A DNA stretch of 64,000 nt from Streptomyces sp. NBC_00663 (GTDB lineage Bacteria; Actinomycetota; Actinomycetes; Streptomycetales; Streptomycetaceae), in the NCBI RefSeq assembly GCF_036226885.1, contig NZ_CP109027.1, positions 1,984,001 through 2,048,000 of the forward strand, given 5' to 3'. A program made the position numbers and the translations under genes. Of the stretch, positions 1 through 9,039 are shown one piece after another; position 1 is the first letter of the stretch, and each line of letters opens with the position of its first letter. Under the pieces are notes generated by a model, which was not told the origin of the DNA, ran no database searches, and saw only the letters and a program-made list of their open reading frames with translations.

Positions 1-52
1 TCTCGCCGGCCACGGTCGCTGCGATGTCATTCGTTTCGACAAGCAAGGCCAT
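1..52 (-). CDS. partial gene start, function unknown (5' end only)
   Basis: An ATG on the minus strand at 52-50 opens a reading frame that runs off the left window edge; the visible translation is MALLVETNDIAATVAGE. It lies 53 bp downstream of the condensation-enzyme gene on the same strand and would be the next gene of that transcript. Only 17 codons are visible, with a weak purine-rich stretch (gagaacgga) just upstream of the ATG. No family can be assigned. It could be another biosynthetic gene of the cluster, or a chance ORF. Confidence 0.35.
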   Translation of the reverse strand, partial: MALLVETNDIAATVAGE

Positions 53-105
53 TCCGTTCTCGCGTGGGTGAACTGGGTGGGGTGAACAGGTGCGGCCGGG
101 CGCCG

Positions 106-1506
106 TCAGTCCTCCTCGACCGCTTCGACGACCGTCCGTTCGAAGTCGCGCAGCAGACCGGTCACCTGCTCGACGCGGTAGCGCGTGGAGTCCGCGATGA
201 GGCTCATGGAGGCGTAGTCGCCCAGGCCCCAGACGGCGAACATGGCCTCGGCCGGGCGGCTTTCATGGCCTTCGAGCTGCCAGATCTTCGTATTCCGGGC
301 CTGTTCGCGCAGGGGAACCGTCTCGCGCAGGGCTGCCGCGCGCCGTTTCGCCGTCTCCGTGCTCTCCCCGTCGAGGAGTCTGGCGCCGTCCGCGATGCGG
401 AGGCTGACGGACCAGCCGAAGTCGGCGGACCGGCCGTTGGCCTTGGTGCTCTCCGCGATGGCGTCTCGCTGCTCGCGCGGGTCGAAGTACCCGTACTTGT
501 AGGCGGCGAGGCTGACTTTCGCGGCCTGGTGGACGAGGTCGCGGAAGCCGCCGTCGCCGATCTTCAGACACAGCGGCGAGTCCTGGAAGACGTTGGCGAC
601 CATGCCGCGCATCTTGGGATGGAAACGGTTGGAGGAGGCGAGGGTCACCGCGCCGGTGTCGTGGCCGTCGAGGCGGGCCCGCACCAGGCACACGGTGGCC
701 AGCAGGACCATCTCCTCGGTGACTCCGTAGCGCTGCGCCAGAATGCGGGTTCCGTTACTGATCGCCGTCGAGTCGCAGGCGACCTCGAAGAAGCGTGGTG
801 TGAGCGGTTGGTGTCCGTGGCTTCCGGCAGCGGGACGGAGCGGAGCCTGTTCCAGCTGACGGCGCTGATAGGCGCCGGCCGCCCGGGCGTGCCGACGGCC
901 CCGTTCGCTGTCCTGGAAGTCGAGCAGGTCCCGGGTCTGCCAGAGGTCCGGCAGCGGGACGTCCGGGTCCTGCGCGAGACGGCGCAGTTCCTCACCGAGG
1001 ACGGCGGAGCCGATGCCGTCGACCGACATGTGCTGGATCCAGGCCACCAGGGCGTGCGCCTTGCCGTGTCGTACGAGCACGGCGAACCGGACCGGGGTGT
1101 CGGCGCGGCCCAGCGGACGCCGGCCGAGCACGTCCAGGGCGTCGCTCATGGCCTCTTCCAGCTGCTGCCTGCCGTCCGCCGCCGTCTCGACGAGGAGCAC
1201 CTCGCACCGGACCGTGTCCCGGATCTCCTGCTCCGCCTCCCCGGCCTCCCCCGCCTCTCCCGTCGCGACCGGGTAGACGGTGCGCAGCGTGTCGTGGCGC
1301 AGGACGGCGGCCCGTACGGCATCCAGTGCGGCGTCGAGTGCCACGGGCCGGTCCAGGACGAGCCGGAGCGGTACGTTCAGCCGCGGCGCGGTGAACATGC
1401 GCTCGCCGAGGATCTCGTAGAGCCAGCGCTGTGACCAGGTGAGGCCGCAGCGGTACGCGCGGCCTCCTTCGACGGCCACGTTCATCTGTCGTTGTGGTTC
1501 AGTCAC
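106..1506 (-). CDS. free-standing NRPS condensation-domain protein (1)
   Basis: This is a 466-aa protein consisting of a single condensation (C) domain with no attached A or PCP domain. The core motifs are visible: LTWSQRWLYEIL (C1-like), RHDTLRTVY (C2-like) and QHMSVDGIG near residue 160 (C3, HHxxxDG family). The first His of C3 is Gln, but the second, catalytic His and the Asp-Gly are kept. C domains join an acyl or aminoacyl thioester to an amine acceptor; as a lone enzyme it would act on carrier-bound substrates in trans. Its start overlaps the end of the upstream methyltransferase gene by 8 nt, so the two are co-transcribed. A second lone C protein lies at 7496-8800. Acyltransferase or epimerisation-like roles cannot be excluded. 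Confidence 0.85.
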   Translation of the reverse strand: MTEPQRQMNVAVEGGRAYRCGLTWSQRWLYEILGERMFTAPRLNVPLRLVLDRPVALDAALDAVRAAVLRHDTLRTVYPVATGEAGEAGEAEQEIRDTVRCEVLLVETAADGRQQLEEAMSDALDVLGRRPLGRADTPVRFAVLVRHGKAHALVAWIQHMSVDGIGSAVLGEELRRLAQDPDVPLPDLWQTRDLLDFQDSERGRRHARAAGAYQRRQLEQAPLRPAAGSHGHQPLTPRFFEVACDSTAISNGTRILAQRYGVTEEMVLLATVCLVRARLDGHDTGAVTLASSNRFHPKMRGMVANVFQDSPLCLKIGDGGFRDLVHQAAKVSLAAYKYGYFDPREQRDAIAESTKANGRSADFGWSVSLRIADGARLLDGESTETAKRRAAALRETVPLREQARNTKIWQLEGHESRPAEAMFAVWGLGDYASMSLIADSTRYRVEQVTGLLRDFERTVVEAVEED

Positions 1507-2356
1507 GTTCGGCTGCCACCAGATGGCTGCGCGGCAGGTCCGGCAGGTCGGGCACCGAGGCGTTCCGGGGCCACCTGCCGTAATTGGCGTCAGGGCGCCC
1601 CGCCTCGGTGACGACGAGAGGACGCCAGCCGGCCTCCGCCACGAAGGATCCCGGGTCGTCCGTGGCGGACTGCCAGGGGCTGCCGGCGCGTTCGAGCTTG
1701 TCCAGCCATTCCCGCATGTACGGGAAGCGGTAGATCCCGGTACCGATCAGGTCGACCGCGAGGCGGCTCCCCGGGGCCGACAACCCGGCCGCCACGTCGA
1801 GGGTGCGGCGGGCCAGGGACTCGGGCAGATAGAAGAGCACGCCCTCCGCGAACCACGCCGTCCGCGCCGACGGGTCGAAACCGGCGTCCAGAAGCTTCGC
1901 GCCCCAGTCGTCGCCGAGCTCGGTCCCCACGGCACGGCGTCCGCACCGCGGTTCGGCCCCGGCCTCGGCGAGAACCTTGTCCTTGTAGGTCAGCACCGGC
2001 TGCTGGTCGACTTCGAAGACGCGGGTGTCCTCGGGCCAGGAGAGCCGGAAGGAACGGGTGTCGAGACCGGCTCCGATGCCCACGATCTGCCGGACGCCGT
2101 CCGCCGTGCTCCGCGCCAGGAAGTCGTCGAACCATCGCGTGCGTATGGGAAGAAAGGGATTGCCCTCGTCCGATGCGCGTGCGGTGTGGAAATACTTGAG
2201 CAGCTGTTCCCCGTCTTCTCCGGCGAGCAACTCGGAGAGCGGATCGTCGAATAGCCGATCAGGTCTCCTGCTTTCCCTGGCGCGCGCCGCAGCGGTCCAC
2301 CGAGCTGTCTGCGCAACACCCTCCAAAGTACCTTTGGAAATCCCATTCTTGGTCAT
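1499..2356 (-). CDS. class I SAM-dependent methyltransferase (LCMT / TIGR00027-like)
   Basis: A protein of about 285 aa of the leucine-carboxyl-methyltransferase-like SAM methyltransferase family. The N-terminal helix TARWTAAARARES, the glycine-rich SAM loop IVGIGAGLDTRSFRL, the acidic strand VFEVDQQPVL and WFAEGVLFYL are the usual family landmarks. Family members methylate carboxylates or hydroxyls of small molecules or proteins; here methylation of a pathway intermediate is inferred. The ATG at 2356 gives a family-like N-terminus, but an in-frame ATG at 2401 adds 15 residues and neither has a good ribosome binding site. The gene is divergent from the ABC exporter at 2477 and overlaps the following condensation gene by 8 nt. 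Confidence 0.85.
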   Translation of the reverse strand: MTKNGISKGTLEGVAQTARWTAAARARESRRPDRLFDDPLSELLAGEDGEQLLKYFHTARASDEGNPFLPIRTRWFDDFLARSTADGVRQIVGIGAGLDTRSFRLSWPEDTRVFEVDQQPVLTYKDKVLAEAGAEPRCGRRAVGTELGDDWGAKLLDAGFDPSARTAWFAEGVLFYLPESLARRTLDVAAGLSAPGSRLAVDLIGTGIYRFPYMREWLDKLERAGSPWQSATDDPGSFVAEAGWRPLVVTEAGRPDANYGRWPRNASVPDLPDLPRSHLVAAERD

Positions 2357-2438
2357 GTTCAGGGAGCTTAGTGGAATCCCCGGAAAGCGGAACATAGCCA
2401 TAGGAGTATGGCCGTTGAGGCGCCTCGATTGCGGTTTC

Positions 2439-2444
2439 TTGACA
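2439..2444 (+). promoter_or_regulatory. possible -35 element in the methyltransferase/ABC divergent promoter
   Basis: A perfect TTGACA sits in the relatively AT-rich divergent intergenic region, about 33 bp before the ABC transporter start. No convincing -10 hexamer is seen at 17-18 bp spacing (cgacga or gatgat), so this is a weak prediction. Confidence 0.25.
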
Positions 2445-2476
2445 TTCTCCGAAGAATCACTCGACGATGATGCGCC

Positions 2477-4318
2477 ATGAGGGATCGACGACTGTTACTC
2501 GGCACCTTGCGTGCCGCTCCGCGGACCGTGGTGTCGGCGCTGGTGTGCCTGCGGCTGCTCGCCGGCGCGTTACCCGCCGCCGTGGCCTACACGGTCGCGG
2601 CCCTGGTCGACCGGATCGACGCCGCCCCGGCGGCGGATGCGCTGCGGGTCGCCGCCGCTCCCCTCACCGTCTTCGGCGCGGCACTGCTGCTGGGCCACGC
2701 CGCCGACTGCGCCATCGCTCCCCTGGAGTTCGTCACGAAGGGGTGGATCGACGGGGCGCACCGCGCCGAGGTGGCGCGGATCACCGCGAGCAGCCGCACG
2801 ATCGGGGTGCTCGAACAGCCCCGCGCCCAGCAGTTGATACGCAATGCGCGCGCCGATCCCCGGTCGTGGACCGAGCGGACACCGGGGGACGGGGCGGTCG
2901 ACCAGATCAAGCTGGTCTCCGTGCTGTTCGGGGTGGCGGCCGCCTGCGCGGTGCTCGTGCCGCACGGCTGGTGGCTCGCTCCGCTGCTGGCGGTGCCCGC
3001 CCTGCTGAATGCCGCCGTGCGCAGCCGACGGCAGGAGGCCTTCACCAGGTTCTGGGTCTCCCAGGCGGACCACGGGCTGCACGCACGCGTCTGGGAGGAG
3101 GCCACCGTCTCCGCCGGTGAGGCGAAGGACATACGGGTCTTCGGCCTCGGCGAGTGGGTGGTCCAGCGCATCTCGCTGCACGTCCGGGCCATGTTCGAGC
3201 CGGTCTGGGCGGCTCAGGCGAAGTACGCGCGTCGGCAGTGGCTGCCGTTGCTGCTCGTCGCCGTGCCCCTGACCGTGGCGTACCTCACGGTCACCCGGCA
3301 GACTCTGCGGGGCGAAACGGGAGCCGGTGCGCTGACGGCCGTACTCACCGCCGGCTGGGCGGTGTTCGAGGCGGCGAAGACGATCGATCCGCGCAACACC
3401 CATGGGGCGATCGAGGCCCTCAAGGCCCGTGAGGAACTACGGGAGTTGCTGGCCGCCGACGACGGGAGCCCCGGGGTCTCAGCGGCGGACCGCGCGCCGT
3501 CGGTCCGCCCGACGGCCCCGCCCCTGGTCCGTTTCGAGCAGGTGTCCTTCCGTTATCCGGGCACGGACCGTGCGGTCCTGGACTCGGTGGACCTGGAGAT
3601 CCGGCCGGGCGAACTGCTGGCGGTGGTGGGACTCAACGGCGCCGGCAAGTCGACGCTCATCAAACTGCTCTGCGGCCTGTACGACCCGTCGGGGGGCCGT
3701 ATCACCGCCGACGGCCGGGACATCGCCGCACTCGGTGTCCGGGAGTGGCGCGGCCAGGTCGCCGCGGTCTTCCAGGACTTCATCCGTTACCAGCTGAGCG
3801 CGGCCGACAACGTGGCACTGGACCGGGCGTCGGTGCCGCGCGACGAGCGGGCGCTGGCGGCCGCCGCGCGGGACGCCGGCCTCGCTCCTGTCGTGGAACG
3901 ACTGCCGGACGGCTGGGACACCCCGCTCTCCCGCACGCTCACCGGAGGCGTGGACCTTTCCGGCGGCCAGTGGCAGCAGGTCGCCCTGGCCCGCGCCCTG
4001 TACGCGGTGCGGACCGGCGCCCGGGTGCTCGTCCTCGACGAGCCCACCGCGCACCTGGACGTACGGACCGAGTTCGACTTCTTCCGCAGGATCAGCGAAC
4101 TGCGCGGGGATTTCAGCACCGTGCTCATCTCGCACCGGCTTGCCACGGTCAGGCAGGCGGACCGGATCGTCCTCCTCGCCGACGGCCGCGTCGCCGAGTC
4201 CGGCAGCCACGAGCAACTGCTGCGGCGCGGTGGGGCGTATGCGGACATGTTCAAGATCCAGGCCGACCGGTTCCGCCGCGGGTACGAGGACCGGTTCGAG
4301 GAGGGAGACGTACGGTGA
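2477..4318 (+). CDS. ABC exporter half-transporter (permease-ATPase fusion) 1
   Basis: A 613-aa half-transporter with an N-terminal membrane domain (about residues 1-300) and a C-terminal ATPase. The ATPase has Walker A VGLNGAGKST, signature LSGGQWQQVALARAL, Walker B VLVLDEPTAHLD and the switch histidine in ISHR. All catalytic positions are intact. It overlaps the second half-transporter by 4 nt (GTGA), suggesting a heterodimeric exporter for the cluster product. Codon 32 is TTA (2570-2572), the rare leucine codon read by bldA tRNA in Streptomyces, so translation may be restricted to late growth. It is divergent from the methyltransferase gene. The substrate is inferred only from location. 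Confidence 0.92.
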   Translation: MRDRRLLLGTLRAAPRTVVSALVCLRLLAGALPAAVAYTVAALVDRIDAAPAADALRVAAAPLTVFGAALLLGHAADCAIAPLEFVTKGWIDGAHRAEVARITASSRTIGVLEQPRAQQLIRNARADPRSWTERTPGDGAVDQIKLVSVLFGVAAACAVLVPHGWWLAPLLAVPALLNAAVRSRRQEAFTRFWVSQADHGLHARVWEEATVSAGEAKDIRVFGLGEWVVQRISLHVRAMFEPVWAAQAKYARRQWLPLLLVAVPLTVAYLTVTRQTLRGETGAGALTAVLTAGWAVFEAAKTIDPRNTHGAIEALKAREELRELLAADDGSPGVSAADRAPSVRPTAPPLVRFEQVSFRYPGTDRAVLDSVDLEIRPGELLAVVGLNGAGKSTLIKLLCGLYDPSGGRITADGRDIAALGVREWRGQVAAVFQDFIRYQLSAADNVALDRASVPRDERALAAAARDAGLAPVVERLPDGWDTPLSRTLTGGVDLSGGQWQQVALARALYAVRTGARVLVLDEPTAHLDVRTEFDFFRRISELRGDFSTVLISHRLATVRQADRIVLLADGRVAESGSHEQLLRRGGAYADMFKIQADRFRRGYEDRFEEGDVR

Positions 4319-6129
4319 GGCGTCATCTGAGCTTGTGGGCGGAACTGCTGGCACTGTCCTGGCGGCGGATACCGGGCCTGACGAGTGTGATGTTCGCCCT
4401 GTCCACGCTCCTGGTGGTCAGCGTCGCCACCCTCGCCCTCATCCTGAAGACGGTGGTCGACGCCGCCCAGAGCGGGCGGACCGGCGTCGCCCTCATGGCC
4501 GCGGCCGGTGCGGCGGCCGCGTACGCCGTCATGGCGGTGCTGCGTGAGGTCACCGACAGTCTCGCCATCCTCGCCGTCGAGCGCGTGGGGCTCACCGATC
4601 TCCATGAGCGGATCCACCGTGACATCGCCACGCTGGAGGGGACCGAGCATCTGGAGCGCACCGACTTCCTCGACCGGGTCACCGTGGTGCGGGGCTCCGC
4701 GTGGGGGCTGATGGCAGCCATGTGGACGACGCTCGCGGTGGTCTTCGCGGTGTTGCAGCTGGGGGTCTCACTCGTGCTGCTGGGTTCGGTCAGTCCCTGG
4801 ATGTTGCTGCTGACCGGCTTCGCGGCCGCTCCCCTGTGGTGCGACCAGCGAGGTCAGCGGGCCGTGGCCGCGGCCGAGACCGGTACGGCCGAACAGTTCC
4901 GGCTCCAGCGGCACTTGTTCGACCTGTGCGTGGCGGCCGATCACGGCAAGGAGACCCGGGTGCTGGGCGCGGGGCCCGAGCTCGCCCGCCGTCAGGCCGC
5001 TGCCTGGCAGGAGGTGCTGCGCGGCAGGGCGCGGGCCCAGGCGGTGGCGACCGGGTGGCGGATGTGCGGGTGGACGCTGTTCACCGCCGGGTTCGTGGCC
5101 GCCCTCGTACTCGTCGTGCGGCTGCGCACCGAAGGGCGAACGACCCCCGGTGACCTGGTGCTCGCCGTCACGGTGACCACCACGCTGCGCCAGTCGCTGC
5201 AACTGACGGTCTCGCATGCCGCGCAGGCTTTCGAGGCCCGCAAACTCGTCGAGCCCTACCTGTGGCTGCGCGACTACGTGGCGCGCCATCGCCGGGAGCC
5301 GGACGGCCCGCCGCCGGTGCCGGTGCCGCGGCGGCTGACCTCCGGCATCGAGCTGGACGGCGTGTCCTACACCTATCCGGGCACGGACCGCAGGGCCCTG
5401 GACGACGTCAGCGTGCGCCTGCCGGCCGGGACCGTGGTGGCGGTCGTCGGCGAGTACGGCTCGGGGAAGACCACTCTGGTCAAGCTGCTCGCCAGGTTCC
5501 ACCGGCCGACGGAGGGGGCGATACGGGTGGACGGCATCGACCTGGGACGGCTGTCCGCGGACGAGTGGAGAGGGCGCTCCAGCGCCGCGTTCCAGGACTT
5601 CGGCCGTTTCCGTACGCGCTTCTTCGAGACCGTGGGCATCGGTGACCTGCCGTATGTCGAGGACCGCCGAAGGATCGGGGAGGCCGTCCGTGCCGCGGAG
5701 GCACAGCAGTTGGTGGCCCGGTTGCCGCAGGGGATGGAGACCCAGCTGGGCCGCATGCTGAACGGTGCCGAACTCTCCGAGGGACAGTGGCAGAAGGCCG
5801 CGCTCGCCCGTGCGGTGATGCGTCGCGAGCCGCTGATGTTCGTCCTCGACGAACCCACGGCCTCACTCGACGCGCCCAGCGAGGAGGAGATCTTCCAGCG
5901 GCACATCGCCCACGCCCGCGCGACGGCCCGGCGCACCGGCGCGGTCACGGTGATCGTCTCCCATCGTTTCTCCACCGTCAGCGAGGCGGACCTGACGCTC
6001 GTCATGGACAAGGGACGGCTGGTCGAATCCGGCAGCCATGACGAACTGCTGGCCGCCGAAGGGCGCTACGCCGAGCTGTACAACCTCCAGGCCACCGCCT
6101 ACACGGCGGCCGATGACAGCCGTCCGTGA
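4315..6129 (+). CDS. ABC exporter half-transporter (permease-ATPase fusion) 2
   Basis: A 604-aa partner half-transporter. The GTG at 4315 is chosen because it overlaps the upstream stop (GTGA), follows a gagggaga ribosome binding site, and gives a start MRRHLSLWAELLALSW that fits the family; a longer frame upstream is only open by chance. The membrane domain covers about residues 10-320 and the ATPase the rest, with Walker A VGEYGSGKTTL, signature LSEGQWQKAALARAV and Walker B FVLDEPTASLD. Both halves have intact ATP sites, so asymmetry is not evident. It probably exports the product of the surrounding cluster with the upstream half. The gene ends 11 bp before the convergent MATE gene. Confidence 0.92.
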   Translation: MRRHLSLWAELLALSWRRIPGLTSVMFALSTLLVVSVATLALILKTVVDAAQSGRTGVALMAAAGAAAAYAVMAVLREVTDSLAILAVERVGLTDLHERIHRDIATLEGTEHLERTDFLDRVTVVRGSAWGLMAAMWTTLAVVFAVLQLGVSLVLLGSVSPWMLLLTGFAAAPLWCDQRGQRAVAAAETGTAEQFRLQRHLFDLCVAADHGKETRVLGAGPELARRQAAAWQEVLRGRARAQAVATGWRMCGWTLFTAGFVAALVLVVRLRTEGRTTPGDLVLAVTVTTTLRQSLQLTVSHAAQAFEARKLVEPYLWLRDYVARHRREPDGPPPVPVPRRLTSGIELDGVSYTYPGTDRRALDDVSVRLPAGTVVAVVGEYGSGKTTLVKLLARFHRPTEGAIRVDGIDLGRLSADEWRGRSSAAFQDFGRFRTRFFETVGIGDLPYVEDRRRIGEAVRAAEAQQLVARLPQGMETQLGRMLNGAELSEGQWQKAALARAVMRREPLMFVLDEPTASLDAPSEEEIFQRHIAHARATARRTGAVTVIVSHRFSTVSEADLTLVMDKGRLVESGSHDELLAAEGRYAELYNLQATAYTAADDSRP

Positions 6130-6140
6130 CACCTCAAGGG

Positions 6141-7499
6141 TCAGGGAGCCGAGGCGGCCCGGCGTACCCGGGCGGCGTAGCGGACGGCGACGACCACGAC
6201 GCTCACGCCGAGGAAGTTGCAGACGGCGACGGTGTCGTAGAGGTCCTGGGGGGCTCCGCCCGCCTCGACCGCGAGCTTGCCCGCGACGACGATCAGCGTG
6301 AAATACACCGTGTTGAGCGCGATGGCGAGGTATCCGCCGCCGATCTGTTCCATGAGCGTGAGCGCGGTGAGCACGGGCCCCTGCACGGCGTAGGTCAGTG
6401 CCACGGTGCCCAGGTACCGGGACGCCTCGACGCCGATGTCCGGACTTCCCGTGATCCACTCGGCGACCGGTTCCCTGATCAGCCAGGTGAGGCCGCCCAG
6501 GACGACGTAGAGCCCGGCGGACATCCACAGTCCGGTGCGCACCACGGGTTCCAGGGTGTCCAGACTGCCGGCCCCGCGCCGTTGGTTGATGACGACGGCG
6601 GTCGCGGCTCCCAGGGCGAGGCCCGGCAGCATGACGAGGTTCTGTAGGGCGGAGGCGACCGAGTACCCGGCGACGACCTCCGGCCCGAATCCGCTCAGGG
6701 CCCAGAGCATGGCCGCCCCGTAGCCGGCGACGAGCAGCATCGTGGCGGTGACGGGGAGACCGACCCCGGTCAGCAGGCTCCGCACCTGGGGGTTCCAGGT
6801 GCGCAGGGCGTGCGGATGCCAGAGCTCGGTCCTGCGCACAAGGGCCAGCCCGAGGACGAGGCCGATCAGCCCCGCCGAGGCGGCGCCGACGGGGACGCTC
6901 CACATGCCGAGGCCGGTCCCCAGGCCGAGGCCGGCGACGCAGGAGATACGGACGACGGCCACCGTCAGGGTGATCGCGGTGGCCGACCTGATGCGGCCGT
7001 AGCCACGCAGCGACGAGGCGCACAGGAGCGAGGCGATGACGAGCAGTTCCGCGGCGAGGGTCCAGCGCAGGAACGCCACGAAACTGCCCCGGACCGGGCC
7101 GGGCACGCCGAAGAGGTCCGCCAGCTCGGGGGCGCTCACCGCCAGCGCGAGGATCACCACTCCGCCGGCCGCCGCCCACACCCGTGCCATTCCCGCGGCG
7201 ACGGCCATGACGTCCTGCGGCCGGTTGCGCCCGCGGCTGATCGACGCCGCCACCTGGTTGCTGATGACGAATCCGGCGGTGACCGCGATGAGGGCACCGC
7301 CGACGGGCTGGTACAGCGATCTGACGTAGAGCGCGTCCCCCTCCATGCGCCCCATGAGAGCGACGACGCCCAGCAGCACCAGGAAGTCGACGACCTCGAC
7401 CAGCGCCATGGGTCCCGCGAGGCGCCCGATGGCCGTCCACTCCGGGGGGCTCGACTCCCCCGGCCCCTGCTTGGACTCCTCGTGGGTGGCCTCGCTCAC
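6141..7499 (-). CDS. MATE-family efflux transporter
   Basis: A 452-aa multidrug and toxin extrusion-type membrane protein with about 12 hydrophobic segments in two repeats. The opening AIGRLAGPMALVEVVDFLVLLG and later AGYGAAMLWALSGFGPEVVAGYSVASALQNLVMLPG segments are MATE/PST-like. The GTG at 7499 is chosen because it overlaps the stop of the upstream condensation gene by 4 nt (GTGA); the longer open frame to 7958 is only a shadow of that gene. It is co-transcribed with the condensation protein and converges on the ABC exporter pair. It probably provides proton- or sodium-driven export or self-resistance for the cluster. Confidence 0.88.
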   Translation of the reverse strand: MSEATHEESKQGPGESSPPEWTAIGRLAGPMALVEVVDFLVLLGVVALMGRMEGDALYVRSLYQPVGGALIAVTAGFVISNQVAASISRGRNRPQDVMAVAAGMARVWAAAGGVVILALAVSAPELADLFGVPGPVRGSFVAFLRWTLAAELLVIASLLCASSLRGYGRIRSATAITLTVAVVRISCVAGLGLGTGLGMWSVPVGAASAGLIGLVLGLALVRRTELWHPHALRTWNPQVRSLLTGVGLPVTATMLLVAGYGAAMLWALSGFGPEVVAGYSVASALQNLVMLPGLALGAATAVVINQRRGAGSLDTLEPVVRTGLWMSAGLYVVLGGLTWLIREPVAEWITGSPDIGVEASRYLGTVALTYAVQGPVLTALTLMEQIGGGYLAIALNTVYFTLIVVAGKLAVEAGGAPQDLYDTVAVCNFLGVSVVVVAVRYAARVRRAASAP

Positions 7500-8800
7500 G
7501 GCGTCACCGCCCCGGTGACCGTGCGCTCCACTTCCCAGAGGCAGGACTCGATCTCGCTGATCGGGTAGTAGAGGGTGTCCGCGTACATGGCGATGCGGTC
7601 GGGTGCGAAGAAGTCGACGAACCGCAGGCGCTCCATGTCGGTGTCGGTCTTCCGCGTCCACACGAACGCACGCGTGGTGCCGCCGAGTTCGGCCCGTTCG
7701 TGGTCGTGCCACAGCGGCTCGATGGCGTTGAAGGTGGTGTGCACGTCCAGCGGACCCTTTCGCCGGCGAGCGGCCCCTGCTGTCAACTCCCGTGCCGCGG
7801 TGGGGTCGTACATGCCGAAGCGGTACGAGTTCAGCGCCGCCACGTGCGTCCTGCGGACCACTTCGTCGAAGGTTCCGCGGAGGTCCACGGCCACCAGGAC
7901 GCGCTGGGGAAGGTTCATGACGGAGTCCTTGAGTTCCGCGGTGTGCCGATTGCTGCACATGGTGCCGACGGCATAGCGGTCGCGGCCCGCCCGTCGGCCG
8001 AGCACCACCGTGACGGCGGCCAGCAGCACCGAGTAGACGCTGGTTCCCGTCCGGCGTGCGATGACGGGGGCGGCCTCGGCCACCGCGTCGGACATGAGCA
8101 TGCCCTGCCAGAAGCGGGGTTGTTCGGGCACGAGCGCGGGACGGTCGAAGAGGGGGAACTCCTCGAGTTGGCGTTGCCAGTGGTCGAGGGCTCGTCGAGC
8201 GCGCCGCTCCCCCTCCGAAGACCGCTCATGGGCGGCCTGGTCGAGCGGCTGACGGCAGGTGAGGTCGATGTCTGGCGCGTCCTGACCTCCGTCGAGCAGG
8301 CTCGTCAGGTGCCGCCTGAGGAGCCGTGCGCCCGAGGCATCGGTGGCCAGGTGGGAGACGGTCAGGACGAGCCAGCGAGGCCGCCCCGCGACGCAGAGCA
8401 CTCCCGCCCGGATCGGCCACTCGTGAGCGTGGTCGAACCCGGCGCCTTGCAGGATCCGGCGTGCCTCCGCGGCGTCGGGCGGCCGCTCCCCGTCTGCTTC
8501 GACGATGTCGAGCGGAAGGACACCGTCCCCGGCGACACTCTGTTCCGGGAGCCCGGTGCCCGCGGGACACAGGGTCGTCCGCAGCGATTCGTGCGCCGCC
8601 AGCAGTCGCGCCAGAGCCGTGGTGACATCGGCGCGGTCCACGGGTTCGCTGAGCGGAAAGCTCATGACGAGGTTGTGCTGGTCCTCAAGTGCCAGACCCC
8701 TGATGGAATTCCAGATGTAGGCCTGTCCGTAGGTGAGCGGCCCCGTGCGCTCGCGGCAGCCGGACACCGTGATCGGCAGCTGTTCACTCCGGACGGTCAA
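7496..8800 (-). CDS. free-standing NRPS condensation-domain protein (2)
   Basis: A protein of about 434 aa, again a lone condensation domain: GPLTYGQAYIWNSI (C1-like), AAHESLRTTL (C2-like) and VSHLATDASG (C3). The C3 motif SHLATDA differs from HHxxxDG at the first His and the Gly but keeps the catalytic His and Asp. The start is uncertain. A TTG at 8800 follows gcgagg at 6-nt spacing and leaves a normal N-terminus; the frame stays open to an ATG at 8893. It is divergent from the adenylation gene and translationally coupled to the MATE transporter. Together with the first C protein it may form one of two peptide or ester bonds in trans. Confidence 0.82.
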   Translation of the reverse strand: MTVRSEQLPITVSGCRERTGPLTYGQAYIWNSIRGLALEDQHNLVMSFPLSEPVDRADVTTALARLLAAHESLRTTLCPAGTGLPEQSVAGDGVLPLDIVEADGERPPDAAEARRILQGAGFDHAHEWPIRAGVLCVAGRPRWLVLTVSHLATDASGARLLRRHLTSLLDGGQDAPDIDLTCRQPLDQAAHERSSEGERRARRALDHWQRQLEEFPLFDRPALVPEQPRFWQGMLMSDAVAEAAPVIARRTGTSVYSVLLAAVTVVLGRRAGRDRYAVGTMCSNRHTAELKDSVMNLPQRVLVAVDLRGTFDEVVRRTHVAALNSYRFGMYDPTAARELTAGAARRRKGPLDVHTTFNAIEPLWHDHERAELGGTTRAFVWTRKTDTDMERLRFVDFFAPDRIAMYADTLYYPISEIESCLWEVERTVTGAVTP

Positions 8801-9039
8801 GGAAGACCTCGCTGACGCTCTCCCACACGTCGTCCGTGTGGCGGCTCGATCTGAGCGGCCCCGACCGTACCGGGAGATTTCCGCCCCGATCAACGGAGCA
8901 TTGTGGCTATGCCGACCGGGTCAGGGCGATGGCGCGGTCTTACGCGGTTGTCCCTGCGGCTCCGGACCCAGCACGTTGTTCCTTGCGCCGGCTCAGAGGC
9001 GAGCGGCGGTGCAGAGGAGACGAACGGGGGAGCGCCGGC

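Noticed and set aside
64..1434. Long plus-strand frame antisense to the condensation gene
   Set aside because: It is a GC-rich shadow frame with no domain-like composition; the minus-strand gene has clear C-domain motifs.
3745..4314. Upstream extension of the second ABC transporter frame
   Set aside because: The translation is Arg/Pro-rich and overlaps the first transporter. The GTG at 4315 with GTGA overlap and a ribosome binding site is the better start.
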